A stretch of DNA of 64,000 nucleotides. Source: Spongospora subterranea f. sp. subterranea. Lineage: Eukaryota; Endomyxa: Phytomyxea; Phytomyxea; Plasmodiophorida. The stretch covers positions 156,422 to 220,421 of the forward strand of contig JAUGWO010000200.1 of NCBI GenBank assembly GCA_049724395.1, read 5' to 3'. The position numbers and the translations under genes were made by a program. The notes beneath the pieces were generated by a model. It had not been told where the DNA came from and searched no databases. It saw only the letters and a list, made by a program, of their open reading frames with translations. Below are positions 53,989 to 64,000 of the stretch, piece by piece; the first letter of the stretch is position 1, and the number at the start of each line of letters is the position of its first letter.

Positions 53989-55296
53989 TTAACCGAACTT
54001 CTCTTGCAAATATGTACGATTCTCAGAGAGGTAGTACTTAATGCTCTCACGAACATTCTGTCCATGAGTGACTTGAGCATTACCCTGTTGATCTGAAACA
54101 GGGTCAGGTTCGATCTGGGGATCGGGCAGATCCGGCTCAACGTTATCTTTCAACGAGATGAACACGTTGTGCAAGATAAAGCAACACTTGATTACTTGCG
54201 CCATTCGTGACGTTGCTGGTTCATGCAACGATTCTTTCTGATTTAGGGGGAGCTTCAGAATGCGAAACCTGTTTTTGATCATCCCGATAGCTCTTTCGAC
54301 TGTAATACGAGTTCTGGAGTGCAAATAGTTGAATAAAGCCTCATCTGCAGGCATGCCCTCCGATATTGGGAATGGTATGATCATCTGGGGCGTAAGCATA
54401 TATCCAGCATCAGCAATCACATGTTTCCTTGGGGGAATAATTAAATGTATACGCTTTCCGAAATCAGAATAGTTGAAAACAGATTTGTCATTTGCCGATC
54501 CGGGGCGAATATCGATCGAACGAACTCTGCACTCATGATCAACAACCAGTTGGGCATTGATCGCGGGATAGCTCTTGCGACAGTACCAGCCTTCAAAATC
54601 ATGAGGCCGTTCGATTTCGAATATAGATCCATCAATCGCTAAACAACCACCAGGATAACCGCAAATGTTCTCGAATCCTTGAGCAAGAACCTCCCATTCG
54701 ATACATGAAGCAGGCAAAAATATGAACTGGTTGTAAAGCGATTGATTGATTACTGCAATTACTTCCCAGATATAGCGAATTGCAGACGCCTTTCCCATTC
54801 CGAAGGCTTTGGCAGATACAACAACATTGCCTGAATGTGTTAAATAGTGCAAAGTTACTGCTACCCTATATCGAACCAGGAAGAAAGCATTGTGACCGAT
54901 ACAGTCGTTACATTCATGCCAATGTCAGTCGATTAGGTTACAGATAAAGTCGAACGATGATTTAGAGCAACGAAATTGGTCCATAAACCAGCCATCATTA
55001 AATATCGGATCTGAATCTGCGATCCCAAACTGCGATCTACGAATCGAGAACCGCCTGCTGCGCGGTGCACGATCAGACCGACCATCAGCGCCTGCAACCA
55101 TGACTAACGCAGCACCAGCGCAGCCATGGCACCACCTTGAACGTCCATTGACACTGCGAGGCGAATCTTGCGCGAGCGGCGCATCGTATTTATTGAGGTG
55201 ACCATGAATTAAGGAGGTCCCGGACCTCGGTAAATTGTAATTCCGGATTGAATGACCAAGTCGCAATCTGATTGGTGGGACCTCTTTTAAGTTCAC
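53989..55296 (-). CDS. PIF/Harbinger (HARBI1-like) transposase
   Basis: The conserved part, 54852-53989, is 287 residues without interruption. It has a helix-turn-helix (SAKAFGMGKASAIRYIWEV, residues 13-31) and a DDE_4 core: GGCLAIDGSIFEI (D74), YPAINAQLVVDHECRV, RPGSANDKSVF (D122), HVIADAGYML, and TRITVERAIGMIKNRFRIL (E186). The same frame continues upstream to 55296 through a single TGA at 54925-54927, with DGWFMDQFRCSKSSFDFICNLI before it and AFFLVRYRVAVTLHYLTHSG after it, both typical of the family. So one stop separates an otherwise whole gene; an intron is not needed. The partner Myb gene lies at 50.8-53.98 kb on the other strand. Confidence 0.85.
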
Positions 55297-55331
55297 GCAT
55301 TATTTCTACTTGAACCCCCCTCGTAGTGATA

Positions 55332-55410
55332 CATGGGCCTACAGAAAACACTGGCCGCACTAACTGGCCATGAAACTGCGGCCAGTTAGTGCGGCCAGTG
55401 AATTATAGCC
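55332..55410. repeat. Solo MULE terminal module
   Basis: GGGCCTACAGAAAACACTGG to GTGAATTATAGCCGCCC. It matches the outer inverted-repeat module at 7656-7735 and 9120-9193, and is itself palindromic (GGCCGCACTAACTGGCC against GGCCAGTTAGTGCGGCC). No interior remains. Confidence 0.75.
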
Positions 55411-55640
55411 GCCCGTAATAAATTTTGTGAATAAATTTGCCCTAGTAGACTGGGTCATGACCGGGTGACCAACCCACAATGTGACCAAGGAATAATTAGT
55501 GCGTATAGGCTTTAGGTACAGTCACGGTCCACGCTACACCTGTATGCACTCTCAGGGCACTCGTGCTCCATCTCCACATCATCACAAATGAATCCGACCG
55601 TCGTATCGTCTCTAGCGGAACAGCGTAGGCAATAAACTGA
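55411..55640. other. No gene recognised
   Basis: Spacer that includes GTGACCAACCCACAATGTGACC. It may hold the Crypton's 5' untranslated region. No motif seen. Confidence 0.4.
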
Positions 55641-57182
55641 CCTACGGATAGAAGAATTGCAAGCCGCACATCGTTTGCAATTTCAAGTCGGCGAGCATCG
55701 TCCTCAGACGACGAAAAACACGTGGTCGGGCAAACAGAAAGAATTCCTTGACTGGAACGTTTGCAAAGGCTATCAGAATGGTTTGATCAATGAAAGCAAA
55801 TTTCTTCTTTTTTTGCACGAAGTCAAAGATCGCCGGCCATATAAGCGTGGCCGGAAACGCTCGTCCATTGCGCTCAGCAGAACGTCTGAACCGGAGAACT
55901 GCCGCCCTGATCATTTGGGTTGGCATACCCTTGACGGATACGTCAATGCTGTTATGGATCTTTGGAGACTGCAGCATATGCTGGGGCGGTATCCTCCTGA
56001 ATTTCCGATACCGGCACGCCCTCCGAGTGTCAAAGAATTTCTCAAAAGCTCAAAAAAAGACGTCATGGATCGTGAAAACGCAATGTTTTTAGATCGTGGA
56101 ATTGGGACTTTGGCCGATGAAATTTCCGCACATGAGTTTGGCGAACTCGCCAAGCATTATTGGAAACTGGACAGCGAGGAGGGTCTGAAACAGCGGACAG
56201 ATTATCTGTTATCGTTCGCTCTGACGTGCAGGGGCGACAATCTTCGACGACTCAAGTTATCGGAGATTGGACATAAATTCTTCCCCGGCGAAGGTGTCAG
56301 TGGCGCTCATCTTCTGCATACTGTGTGGCGAAGGTCGCGAAGAAAAACCAGTTTGGAAAAGTGCAGCAGAGTGCGTTGATGCGTCATTCATCAGTGAGTT
56401 TGTGCCCTTTCGGAAGCTTGTCTTTGTATTTATTTTTTCCATTTCCAGTTCGGGGCGATCCTTGACCTGATCTTTGTAAAGCAAGCCGTTGGTACGATTT
56501 ATTCGTTTTGCCGAATGGTATCCATTCAGATAAGCCGATGACATACACCAAACAGTATGAAGCCATCAAGGCCGCTCAAGCTTCGTTCGGTCTGGCCATC
56601 ACAACGAAAACGCAGATGGGTCGAAAGGGCGGCGCGTCCATGGCCGAAAATCTGGGTGCAAGTGAAGCCTCTGTTGACAAGAATGGCCACTGGCAAGTAC
56701 GTTCGCGTGGCGGGGCCTACACAAACAACGTCATCCCATTGGAATATGTTCGGGTTTTGCCTAAACAGTATTATTTGCCACGAGATCTTCGAAAGTTGGT
56801 GTTTCCCGGTCTGGAGCCGTCACAACAACAGGTTGCATCGTTGTTATCGTCCGGCGTTAGAAAGACGGAGATTGCAGGACAAAGCTTTCTCAGCTTGCTA
56901 GATCACATGCGAACAGTCATCCTACAAGATCTGCTATTCTAATGGCTGATGAAGATTATTCATCCTATGCAATATGGCAACATCCGATATTCTCTTCAGA
57001 GGCGTTCACGACCTTTGCTGCTGAATCTGTCCGGCAAGATCTCTTCCACCGTAACCCCGTCGACGATCGAAGTCTTGCGAGCGTTGCCAGCCGTCGGCGG
57101 TCATCTATGCGAGCTGGTTCATGCGAGCGCTGTTCATTCGCGATCAATATCTTGTCTTGACCAGAGGTTTGACCAGAAGATT
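55641..57182 (+). CDS. Crypton tyrosine recombinase, first part
   Basis: Crypton-type DNA transposon gene. The N-terminal SAM-like core-binding region reads KNTWSGKQKEFLDWNVCKGY, FLLFLHEVKDRR and LDGYVNAVMDLWRLQ. The catalytic half starts at DYLLSFALTCRGDNLRRLKL with the first arginine (about 56225). A frameshift near 56330 leads to GKVQQSALMRHSSVSLCPFG in another frame, and a stop near 56470 precedes 56508-56942: MTYTKQYEAIKAAQASFGL, KTQMGRKGGASMAE (the usual HxxR is Q-M-G-R, so the histidine is replaced), NGHWQ, and YLPRDLRKL with the likely tyrosine. LLDHMRTVILQDLLF is a conserved Crypton block. The gene is interrupted at 57183 by a SINE. Confidence 0.75.
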
Positions 57183-57183
57183 A

Positions 57184-60100
57184 TATTGACCGGTAGCGTA
57201 TAGATTAGGACGAAAAGCAAAGAAGCGTTTATTTAGAAGTAATATAAAACCGTACGAGTAGCAATAACGATCAACAGTACGCTATGATCGTCTCTATCTG
57301 ACACGCCCCTTCGATTCGAAGCGTACTACAACTTCGTCTCGGTGTTTCTTGAACGCCGAACATTAGTCCATAGTTTGTCGTTCCCTTCAGGTACTTAAAT
57401 ATCCGTTGGACGTTTCTCCAGAGTTGAGTTGTTGGTTTCGACACGGATCGGCTCAGTTTGTTAACGGTGTAGGCTATATCTGGTCGTGTCGCGTTCGCAA
57501 TGAACATGAGTGCTCCTAAAGCTTCTCTAATTGGGTAGGCGTTCGGCACGATGTTTTCGTCTGTAATTTCGCAACCTGTCGCTGGTGTGGATTCTGGTTT
57601 GCAATTTACTTGTTTGAAGCGTCTTAGGAGTTGTAGGATATATGCACGTTGAGTTATGATTGAGTTGGCTTCTTGGTGTAGGATCTCGATCCCTAAGAAC
57701 GTTTTTACTTCTCCGAGATCTTTCATTCGGTACGTTGAATGTAAAATCTGATCGATTTCTGCGATCTTCACTTTGTCATTTCCAGTTATCAGTAAATCAT
57801 CAACGTAAATTCCAATAATGATGACCAATTGTCCTGATGTACGATACCATATGCAAGGCTCGTAACCAGATTGTTGTAGATTGGTGTCTTTCAGTGTCTT
57901 AAACAGGGTTGTTTGCCATGCACGGCCTGCTTGTTAAGTCCATATAGGGCTTCGTTTAGAAAGCAAACTTTGTTCTCCGCCCCTGGCTGAACGAAGCCCT
58001 CTGGCTGGGTCATGTAAATGGGTTCCAGCAGTTGTGCGTTTAAATATGCGGTTCGAAAGTCCCTGTGTGATAGTGGCCATTTGCGTTGCGTTGCAAGGCT
58101 CACGATGAATCGCAGAGATGTGTAAGTTAAGACGGATGAGAAAGTGTCTGTATAATCAAGGCCATACCGTTGGGTAAAGCCCCTGGCAACGAATCTCGCC
58201 TTGAATGTTGGATGACCGTTGTCCATCTTTTTGGTAAATACCCATTTGCCTCGTATTGGCCTGTGTCCTTCGGGAATAGAGTCAACTAGTGTCCATGTAC
58301 CGTTTTCTGAGTGTGCCTTCATCTCTGTAGCAGCGGCTCGCATCCAAAATGCTGAATCGGGGCTTTGCAACGCGTCTTTAAAGGTATTGGGAACCTCCGA
58401 TTGTGTTGTGTGGTAATTGCTGTACTGATCGTGACTGAGCGCCAATGGATCCTGATCGTCAATGGGTTCAGGTGGGCGTTGTCGCGGGAAAGATGATTCG
58501 TCAAACGTCATGTCGCGTCGAACAAGCACTTGTTTATCGTTATCGCGCATGAAGATGTACCCTTTGGAGTATTGGGAATATCCAAGAAAAATACCTGGTT
58601 CCGCAGTGGGATCGAGAGAGGTTCTTAATGATGAATTGATATGAGAGTATGCGACGCATCCGAAGGTTCGCATATGTCGTACATCCGGTTTGATGTCGCA
58701 CCATAGTTCATGAGGTGTCCTCCATTGAATCGATTTCGTCGGTAATCGGTTCTGTGTATCAACGGCATAGCGCACGGCGAATATCCAGAATTCTGGTGGG
58801 AGACCGGCATCAATAAGAATCGTTCTCGCCATGTTCATTATCGTCAGGTTTCGACGTTCTGCTGTTCCGTTTTGTTGAGGGCTGTACGGTACAGTACGCT
58901 GGTGTTTAATTCCTTTTATCAGAAGGAAATCACTCACTGTCTTGTTGACATATTCTCCGCCGTTGTCTGTTAATAGTATGCTCAGGCGTTCTTTGGTTTC
59001 TGCCTTTCCATCAGCTAGGAATCGTTCAATACTTTCCTTGACTTCTTCGGGCGATTTGGTTGTTAAAAATGTTACCCAGCACCATTTCGAATAAAGGCAG
59101 TTGAATGTGATATAATACTGATATCCTTGACTCGTTGTTAGTAAGGGTCCTTTGAGATCAGAGCTTACTATTTCGAATTTTCTTGTCGATTTTGTTGTCC
59201 GTTCGGATGGAAATGGCTGGCGTCGGGCTTGGCCTAAAGCGCAACCACTACATCGCGGTCGTTCGTCGATCATTATATCTATGCCATCGCAGTGTTCTGG
59301 TATTTTTTTTAATCTCTCGTCGCAGGCATGACCAAACCTTTGGTGCGCATTGTGTAGGTTGATTTTTGCTCGTGATGTTGTTGAGTGTGCTTCATGTTCT
59401 CTGATTGGTTTCAAGTGGTAGAGGCCATTCTGATTGTAGGCAGTCAGTACTATTTCACCACTTTCGGTTAGGACATGGAGATTTTTTTTGATGCTAATCT
59501 GATACCCTTGGGTAGTCAAAGAGTTTGTAGCGAGCAAGGTCTTCGTAATATTTGGAACATGAAGAACGTCCGGTATTGATATTGGTGGGGATCTTGATAA
59601 CGTCAGGGTCCCTTTTCCTATCGCTTGCAGGGTTCCACCCATTACTAGCAGTAACTGGTGATGGCCTCTTCAAAGTTTGATATTTTGTGAGAAGATGTTT
59701 GTCCTGAGTCATGCTCACGTTTGCACCGCTATCAACGATCATGGCATTCTTTGACTTCTCCCATTTTCCTTGCTTTGATATGGTATGGAAACCATTAAAC
59801 TCTTCTTCCTCTATCTCTTCTTGTTCTTGTTGGTTATGATTTGTATATCCCTTCCTTTGGTGTTTTCGTAATTCTGGGTGAGCAAACCAACACTGATCGA
59901 TTTCGTGGTTTGTTTTCTTACATTTTACGCATGGTTTGTTTTTCTTTGAGTTGTTCTTCCATCTTTTTGCCTCGGTGTTCAGAGATTTTATGTCTGGATC
60001 TTGATTTCTCGGCTGTTTGGTATCATTCATCGATGTACGCCGTCTTGCTCACTAGACAGTAATAAGTTTGTCAGCCTGGGAATCGTTGTCACTTGGGCTG

Positions 60101-60889
60101 CTCTGGCGGCTGCCTTGATCTGCCGGTATGATTCCGGTAATCCGTCCAGGGTTTTTACACACACCGCTAGTTCGCTTAGTTCGATGTTCTTGTATACTCG
60201 CAAATCATGGTGCAGCTCCACTATCTTGTCCAGGTAGTTCTTCATTGTTTGGGTAGGTTTCTTGGTACTATGAATAAACTGTAGGAACAGTTCTGATGCT
60301 TTTGCTTCAGCAGATGTTTCGTAGATTTCGTTTAATCGACTCCAGATTTGTCGTGTAGTTGTACATGTTGAGACCTGCTTGTACTGGGCTTGTGTCAGTC
60401 TAAGGCTGATTTGAGCTGTTGCCAGTCTATCGTTTCTTATTTCCCAACTTCTTGTTTGTATCGGGTCGTGTAGTAGGTACGTGTCTAGACCCATTATTAC
60501 GAATTGGGTTTCTAGTTTTCGTTTGAATTCTTCCCAGTTCTTGCCATCGAATTCTGGTATGAGTTTTAGTCCGGCGTTATATTTTGACAATTCGACTTCT
60601 TTGTTTAGCCAATGTTGGCTTGATATATTTTCGACTTGTTGTTGTCTGGTTTCGCGTCGATCTGGGTTTGTGACTTGATCAGAGTCGTCGACGGGGTTTG
60701 CGCTTCGTGTTTCGACCATTTGTATTTGTGCTTGGCAGGATTTTTTAGCAGGGGGTGGGACTCTTAATCTATTGACCGGTGGCGTATAGATTAGGACGAA
60801 AAGCAAAGAAACGTTTATTTAGAAGTAATATAAAACCGTACGAGTAGCAATAACGATCAACAGTACGCTATGATCGTCTCTATCTGACA
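57184..60889 (-). mobile_element. Ty1/copia element (copy C2) inside a SINE
   Basis: LTRs of 120 bp at 57184-57303 and 60770-60889 differ at about two bases, so the insertion is young. It is flanked by the 5-bp duplication GATTA (57179-57183, 60890-60894). On minus: primer-binding site GATTAAGAGTCCCA beside the 5' LTR, gag (60700-60030), knuckle region (CVKCKKTNHEIDQCWF, about 59940), protease (IVDSGANVSM), integrase (LTDNGGEYVN; PQQNGTAERRN), reverse transcriptase (RFVARGFTQRYGLDY; IGIYVDDLLI). The RNase H region is shortened. About three or four breaks. Confidence 0.9.
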
Positions 60890-61370
60890 GATTATAGCTT
60901 GATTCTGGTCTGTCCCGGTTGGTGGCAGGTTAGGACCAGGTCAGTGTGAGACTTGAGTTCGAAAACCCCGTGGGCAGGGATTTTGGGGAACACCCTAAGG
61001 TTGGCCAGCTAATACGGAGGTAGAGCGAAGGTTGAGCATGGGAGGAAAGAACCTCTGGAAAAATAGACAGCTGATTTGTGATGATGCGACTTGGGTTCAA
61101 GGCATTGTGGTGTTCCGTAAGGGAATTTTCCCCCGTGTCCTAATGGTAAGGGGGTTTTTAGTCAGTCAGGTCATGGGATCAACCTCACACTATCACAATG
61201 TCGGTCAGACTGCAGAACATTCAGCGAAGGTATCTATTGCAAGTGCGAGCTTGCTACTGGGAGGAGCTTTGAGGCGGGAGCCTAAAAAAGTGAATCTTGG
61301 CCCGATAGCCGAGGGACCGGCAAACCTGCATGAAAAATGCGAACTCAATCACAAAAACAAAAACAAAAAT
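60890..61370 (+). mobile_element. tRNA-derived SINE (type S1) inserted in the Crypton gene
   Basis: Head GGTCTGTCCCGGTTGGTGGC with B-box-like GAGTTCGAAAACCCCG, body shared with 36184-36634, tail CACAAAAACAAAAACAAAAA. It is flanked by a 13-bp duplication TTGACCAGAAGAT (about 57170-57182 and 61370-61382). The first few bases of the SINE lie left of the copia at 57183, the rest right of it. Confidence 0.8.
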
Positions 61371-62093
61371 TGACCAGAAGATCCAGCAAGTGAACGAGGA
61401 CATGAATAAAAATTTGCAAATGATCCGAAACGAATGTCTTCAAGTGTTGGCGTCCACTTTAACTGGACTGGGAAATTGTATGTCGACTCAGGTATGGGCG
61501 GATCAACTGCATGATTGCTGAAAACCATATTTAGAGAAGTATTGATGGTAACCACAGGTTGGATGGGCTGCGAGCGCAGATGCTGTCGCTGTCGCGAGTC
61601 GTTCTTCCGAATCGCTTCATTTTGACACGAATGGCAATGCCGATTATATCATCGAGCCGGCTGTCATTGTACCTGACCCGGCTCTTGTTGTCCCGTTCCG
61701 AATGAACAGAGCTGTGACGACGGTGCACGATGCATGGAAGGAATGGAAATACGGCGGTATTTCCAGGGACAACGTCGTTATACCGCCGATAGAAGAGCTA
61801 AAACCGCGTCCTGACAAGAAATGGCGAGGTGCCAAGAGCTCCTGAGGAAGGGAAGTTTTTTTCTAGACGAGAGCCTCTATTTGATGCTGTTGACGACTTG
61901 CTCAAGGAGGGATTTAGTGAATCCGACGCGTTCAAGTTGCTCGACGACCTATGCGCTGCCAAATGTCATACGCTTCGGAAGCTTTGCGATCAGATTGCTA
62001 TACGCTACGGCATCTGGTACAGAGCTCGTTGCTTTTCTAGTAGCCTACAGCAATATCACCTATCAAGATGCTAACTTTGACCGTTTCGTTTGA
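61370..62093 (+). CDS. Crypton tyrosine recombinase, C-terminal GCR1_C-like part
   Basis: It resumes the Crypton reading at DQKIQQVNEDMNKNLQMIRN, a coiled region. A second stretch at about 61590-61830 holds VVPFRMNRAVTTVHDAWKEW and PRPDKKWRGAKSS, followed after a stop by FFSRREPLFDAVDDLLKEGF (about 61855). The order R.V.TV.D.W.EW, then KWR, then FF..R..L.D.V..L is the GCR1_C DNA-binding domain found at the Crypton C terminus. The region before it, 61521-61590, contains a stop and frame change. This part would follow directly on 57182 if the SINE and copia were absent. Confidence 0.7.
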
Positions 62094-62589
62094 ATGCGAT
62101 TTATTGATGTGTGGCTGCCGGTGGTCGCCGACTTTATACTAATGTAAAGTAGGGGAACTCGAAGTAAATGACATATTCTTTTGATATTCAAAAATAGAAC
62201 GCCAGGTACAGTAAAACTTCTATCCTATCGGATCGCGGCATCCATAAAACGGTTTTCTATTGCAACGAGTTCGATAGATTGGGAGTGGCATCGGCAATGT
62301 GGGTGCGAGAGTGAACGGATCGTATTTATCGCAAAGACGTTGACGCATGGGCGATCTGACCAAGCCTGATTTATCCTAGGCCTTCATTTGTTCTTTGTAA
62401 ACTGGACAGGCGCGCATGGCTCATCCCTTTGTATGAGTAGGCCTGTTCCACCCTCACCCATCATCGTATCCAGATGTGGTCGACGTTTCTGTTTGCATAA
62501 CGCTTCATGTTATCGACTGACTTCCGTAATGTTGATTGAAATCGTGAATGAACATCATGAAGATGTTATATCATATCAACAACTGTTGC
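62094..62589. other. No gene recognised
   Basis: Past the Crypton end I see only short frames and no terminal repeat. Confidence 0.4.
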
Positions 62590-63020
62590 GTCGTTTGAGA
62601 TGGCGGTCCTCAATTTGTAATGTTGGAAACATCGGTTACATGTTTTGCGATTGGTCGCAGTTTGTCTTGCTCCCGCCATCCCGAATCTAATGGTCAAACA
62701 GAGCTCGCCAATCAAATGCTAGAATCACATCTACCCTGATTTATCACTTTTCGGTAAAACCTACTGGGTGGATCTACTGCCAATGGCCGAGTTTATTTAA
62801 CACAATTGTTCAATTCTCCTACCGGATCTCAATATTCTAGGCGAACTACGGTTTTCATGGCCGTTACGTTCTTTCACAACCCTATATTATTTCGTGTTTA
62901 GACCCAGCTGTTGCTGATATGATGATATCACATTTTCATGAGATGTTCACACACAACTTCATTCAATACTACGGAAGTCGGTCGACAACATGAAGCGTTT
63001 TGCAGATAGGAAATGTTTGA
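62590..63020 (+). mobile_element. Gypsy integrase fossil
   Basis: Fragments of a Ty3/gypsy integrase: HPESNGQTELANQMLESHL near 62685, a WVDLLPMAEF-like word near 62770, and the later NMKRFADRK word near 62990. Similar to the G3 family at 28.2-28.6 kb but diverged. Heavily broken and old. Confidence 0.7.
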
Positions 63021-63655
63021 CCACATCCAGAATATCATATTAGCAACTACACACTTCCAAGTCACAGTCAGACCAAGATATTATCATTAGTACCGTAGAT
63101 GATTATCCATCTGACAAAATTAGCAAAACTCCGTGGAAATGACAAAATTAGTGCCATTGTTTAGATATTTGGTGACAAAATTTAAAAATTTATCCATTTG
63201 GCGGTCTCACAGTAGAAGAAACAGTCCGAGCGGCGCAACCCTCTGGTTGAGGTTCGGTTGCTAATCGTACAATTGTGCTTGACATTTTTGCGTTTTTTTT
63301 GCGTTAAATGTGCGTGAAAAAGTGCGACGAGCAAAAACGGAGATTTTTTCAGGTTGCATGACAAAATTACTCAATTTTTCAAACGATTTTCGCTTCAACA
63401 AAGTGCGTGAAAAAGTGCGATGAGCAAAAACGGAGATTTTTTCAGGTGGCATGACAAAATTACTCAATTCTTCAGATTTTTTATGACAAATTTTTTTCCA
63501 TTTTTACCGCATAGAAAAAAATATATATATGCCGTGACATTATTAGCATCCATTTACGGACCTAAATGTGGATGGATAATATTGTCATCTACGGTACCCT
63601 AATACAATCCATTCACTTCTTCTATTAAACTAACAACCGGTGAACCTGTCGTTAG
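63021..63655. other. Non-coding, with a 93-bp direct repeat
   Basis: TGCGTGAAAAAGTGCG recurs at 63311 and 63404, and the copies share AGCAAAAACGGAGATTTTTTC and CATGACAAAATTACTCAATT. GACAAAATTA also occurs near 63115 and 63143. The last part, up to GTCGTTA at about 63655, is probably the 5' LTR of the copia that follows; its start is not resolved. Confidence 0.55.
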
Positions 63656-64000
63656 ATTAAGAGTCCCAGGTTTGCTCTAGCGCAAGATGGTACAAACACG
63701 ACGAGAGATACAAGAGGAGGACACCACTCCAGACACAACCAACGATGCTATGGAAACACCATACACCCACCGGTTAAAAGAAGAAGTCAATCTCTCAAAA
63801 CACAATTCGGGACGGAATTCACCGGAAAGAACTGGGATGAGTTCCGTCGCAAGACTGAGACACAGTTCATCATTATGGGAATAATCGACTCATTCTTACA
63901 TCACCTGCCAACCCGCGGCAACACGATCGAACAACGCAACGATCAACTAGCCTCTGCCCAAATCAGCATGCGACTATCACAATCGCAATACAAACAAGTA
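63656..64000 (+). mobile_element. Ty1/copia element, 5' end only (copy C3)
   Basis: Starts with GATTAAGAGTCCCA, the primer-binding site shared by copies C1 and C2, and then gag from about 63687 (starts MVQTRREIQEED). Later sequence matches the gag of C1 and C2 (NWDEFRRK; AQISMRLSQSQYKQV). It runs past the window edge. At least one break is visible in gag. Confidence 0.75.

Noticed and set aside
1-64000. CRISPR array, operon or bacterial insertion sequence
   Set aside because: Introns, LINEs, SINEs and LTR elements show eukaryotic DNA; short tandem repeats here lack regular unique spacers.

Overview
This 64 kb window is eukaryotic and consists almost entirely of transposable elements, many nested in one another. 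I found no host gene, tRNA or rRNA gene that I would defend. The elements are Ty3/gypsy and Ty1/copia LTR fossils, APE-type LINEs with RNase H, tRNA-derived SINEs, and DNA transposons of the MULE, PIF/Harbinger, Tc1/mariner, pogo-like and Crypton groups. Several MULE genes carry short GT-AG introns (45-65 nt). One gypsy lineage has a WIDD reverse-transcriptase motif, and fragments that look like Crinkler/RHS-type effectors are present. Together with plant-type mariner ends (CTCCCTCYGTCCC) this suggests a protist such as an oomycete or another stramenopile, but that is inference; the sequence does not fix the species.

Layout. 0-1.3 kb: nothing recognised except a short tandem repeat. 1.3-2.5 kb: gypsy pol fossil. 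2.5-4.3 kb: MULE remnant with a SWIM-type tail. 4.4-5.4 kb: inverted pair of Crinkler/RHS-like fragments. 5.76-6.7 kb: plant-type mariner remnant, cut by an aberrant gypsy insertion whose two LTRs are inverted (6.7-7.6 kb). 7.66-9.19, 9.2-11.5 and 11.5-15.5 kb: three related MULEs whose genes combine a MULE transposase with a C-terminal USP-like cysteine peptidase. 15.5-16.35 kb: Harbinger Myb/SANT gene. 16.36-20.4 kb: gypsy with the WIDD motif, ended by a SINE. 20.85-25.12 kb: nearly whole copia. 25.1-29.2 kb: short-LTR gypsy remnant and a chromodomain gypsy. 30.2-34.0 kb: 5'-truncated LINE interrupted by a SINE. 34.0-35.3 kb: gypsy gag fossil. 35.4-36.2 kb: pogo-like transposase fragment, then a SINE. 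37.18-43.6 kb: nearly full-length LINE (minus) with an OTU-like protease. 43.6-45.7 kb: gypsy integrase fragment and two LINE tails. 46.3-48.6 kb: two-gene Tc1-like element. 49.0-50.5 kb: another copy of the USP-type MULE. 50.8-55.3 kb: PIF/Harbinger with Myb and HARBI1-like genes, split by a short-LTR gypsy. 55.6-62.1 kb: Crypton tyrosine-recombinase gene split by a SINE that is itself split by a copia. 62.5-63.0 kb: gypsy fragment. 63.6-64.0 kb: start of a third copia, cut by the window edge.

Most notable: (1) a MULE family that carries a USP-like peptidase and an AT-hook, seen in at least three copies with a shared intron position; (2) a LINE whose large ORF begins with an OTU-like peptidase; (3) SINEs with tRNA-like heads and the 3' tail of that LINE; (4) insertions datable by clean target-site duplications, including a Crypton-SINE-copia triple nest and a gypsy insertion with inverted LTRs.
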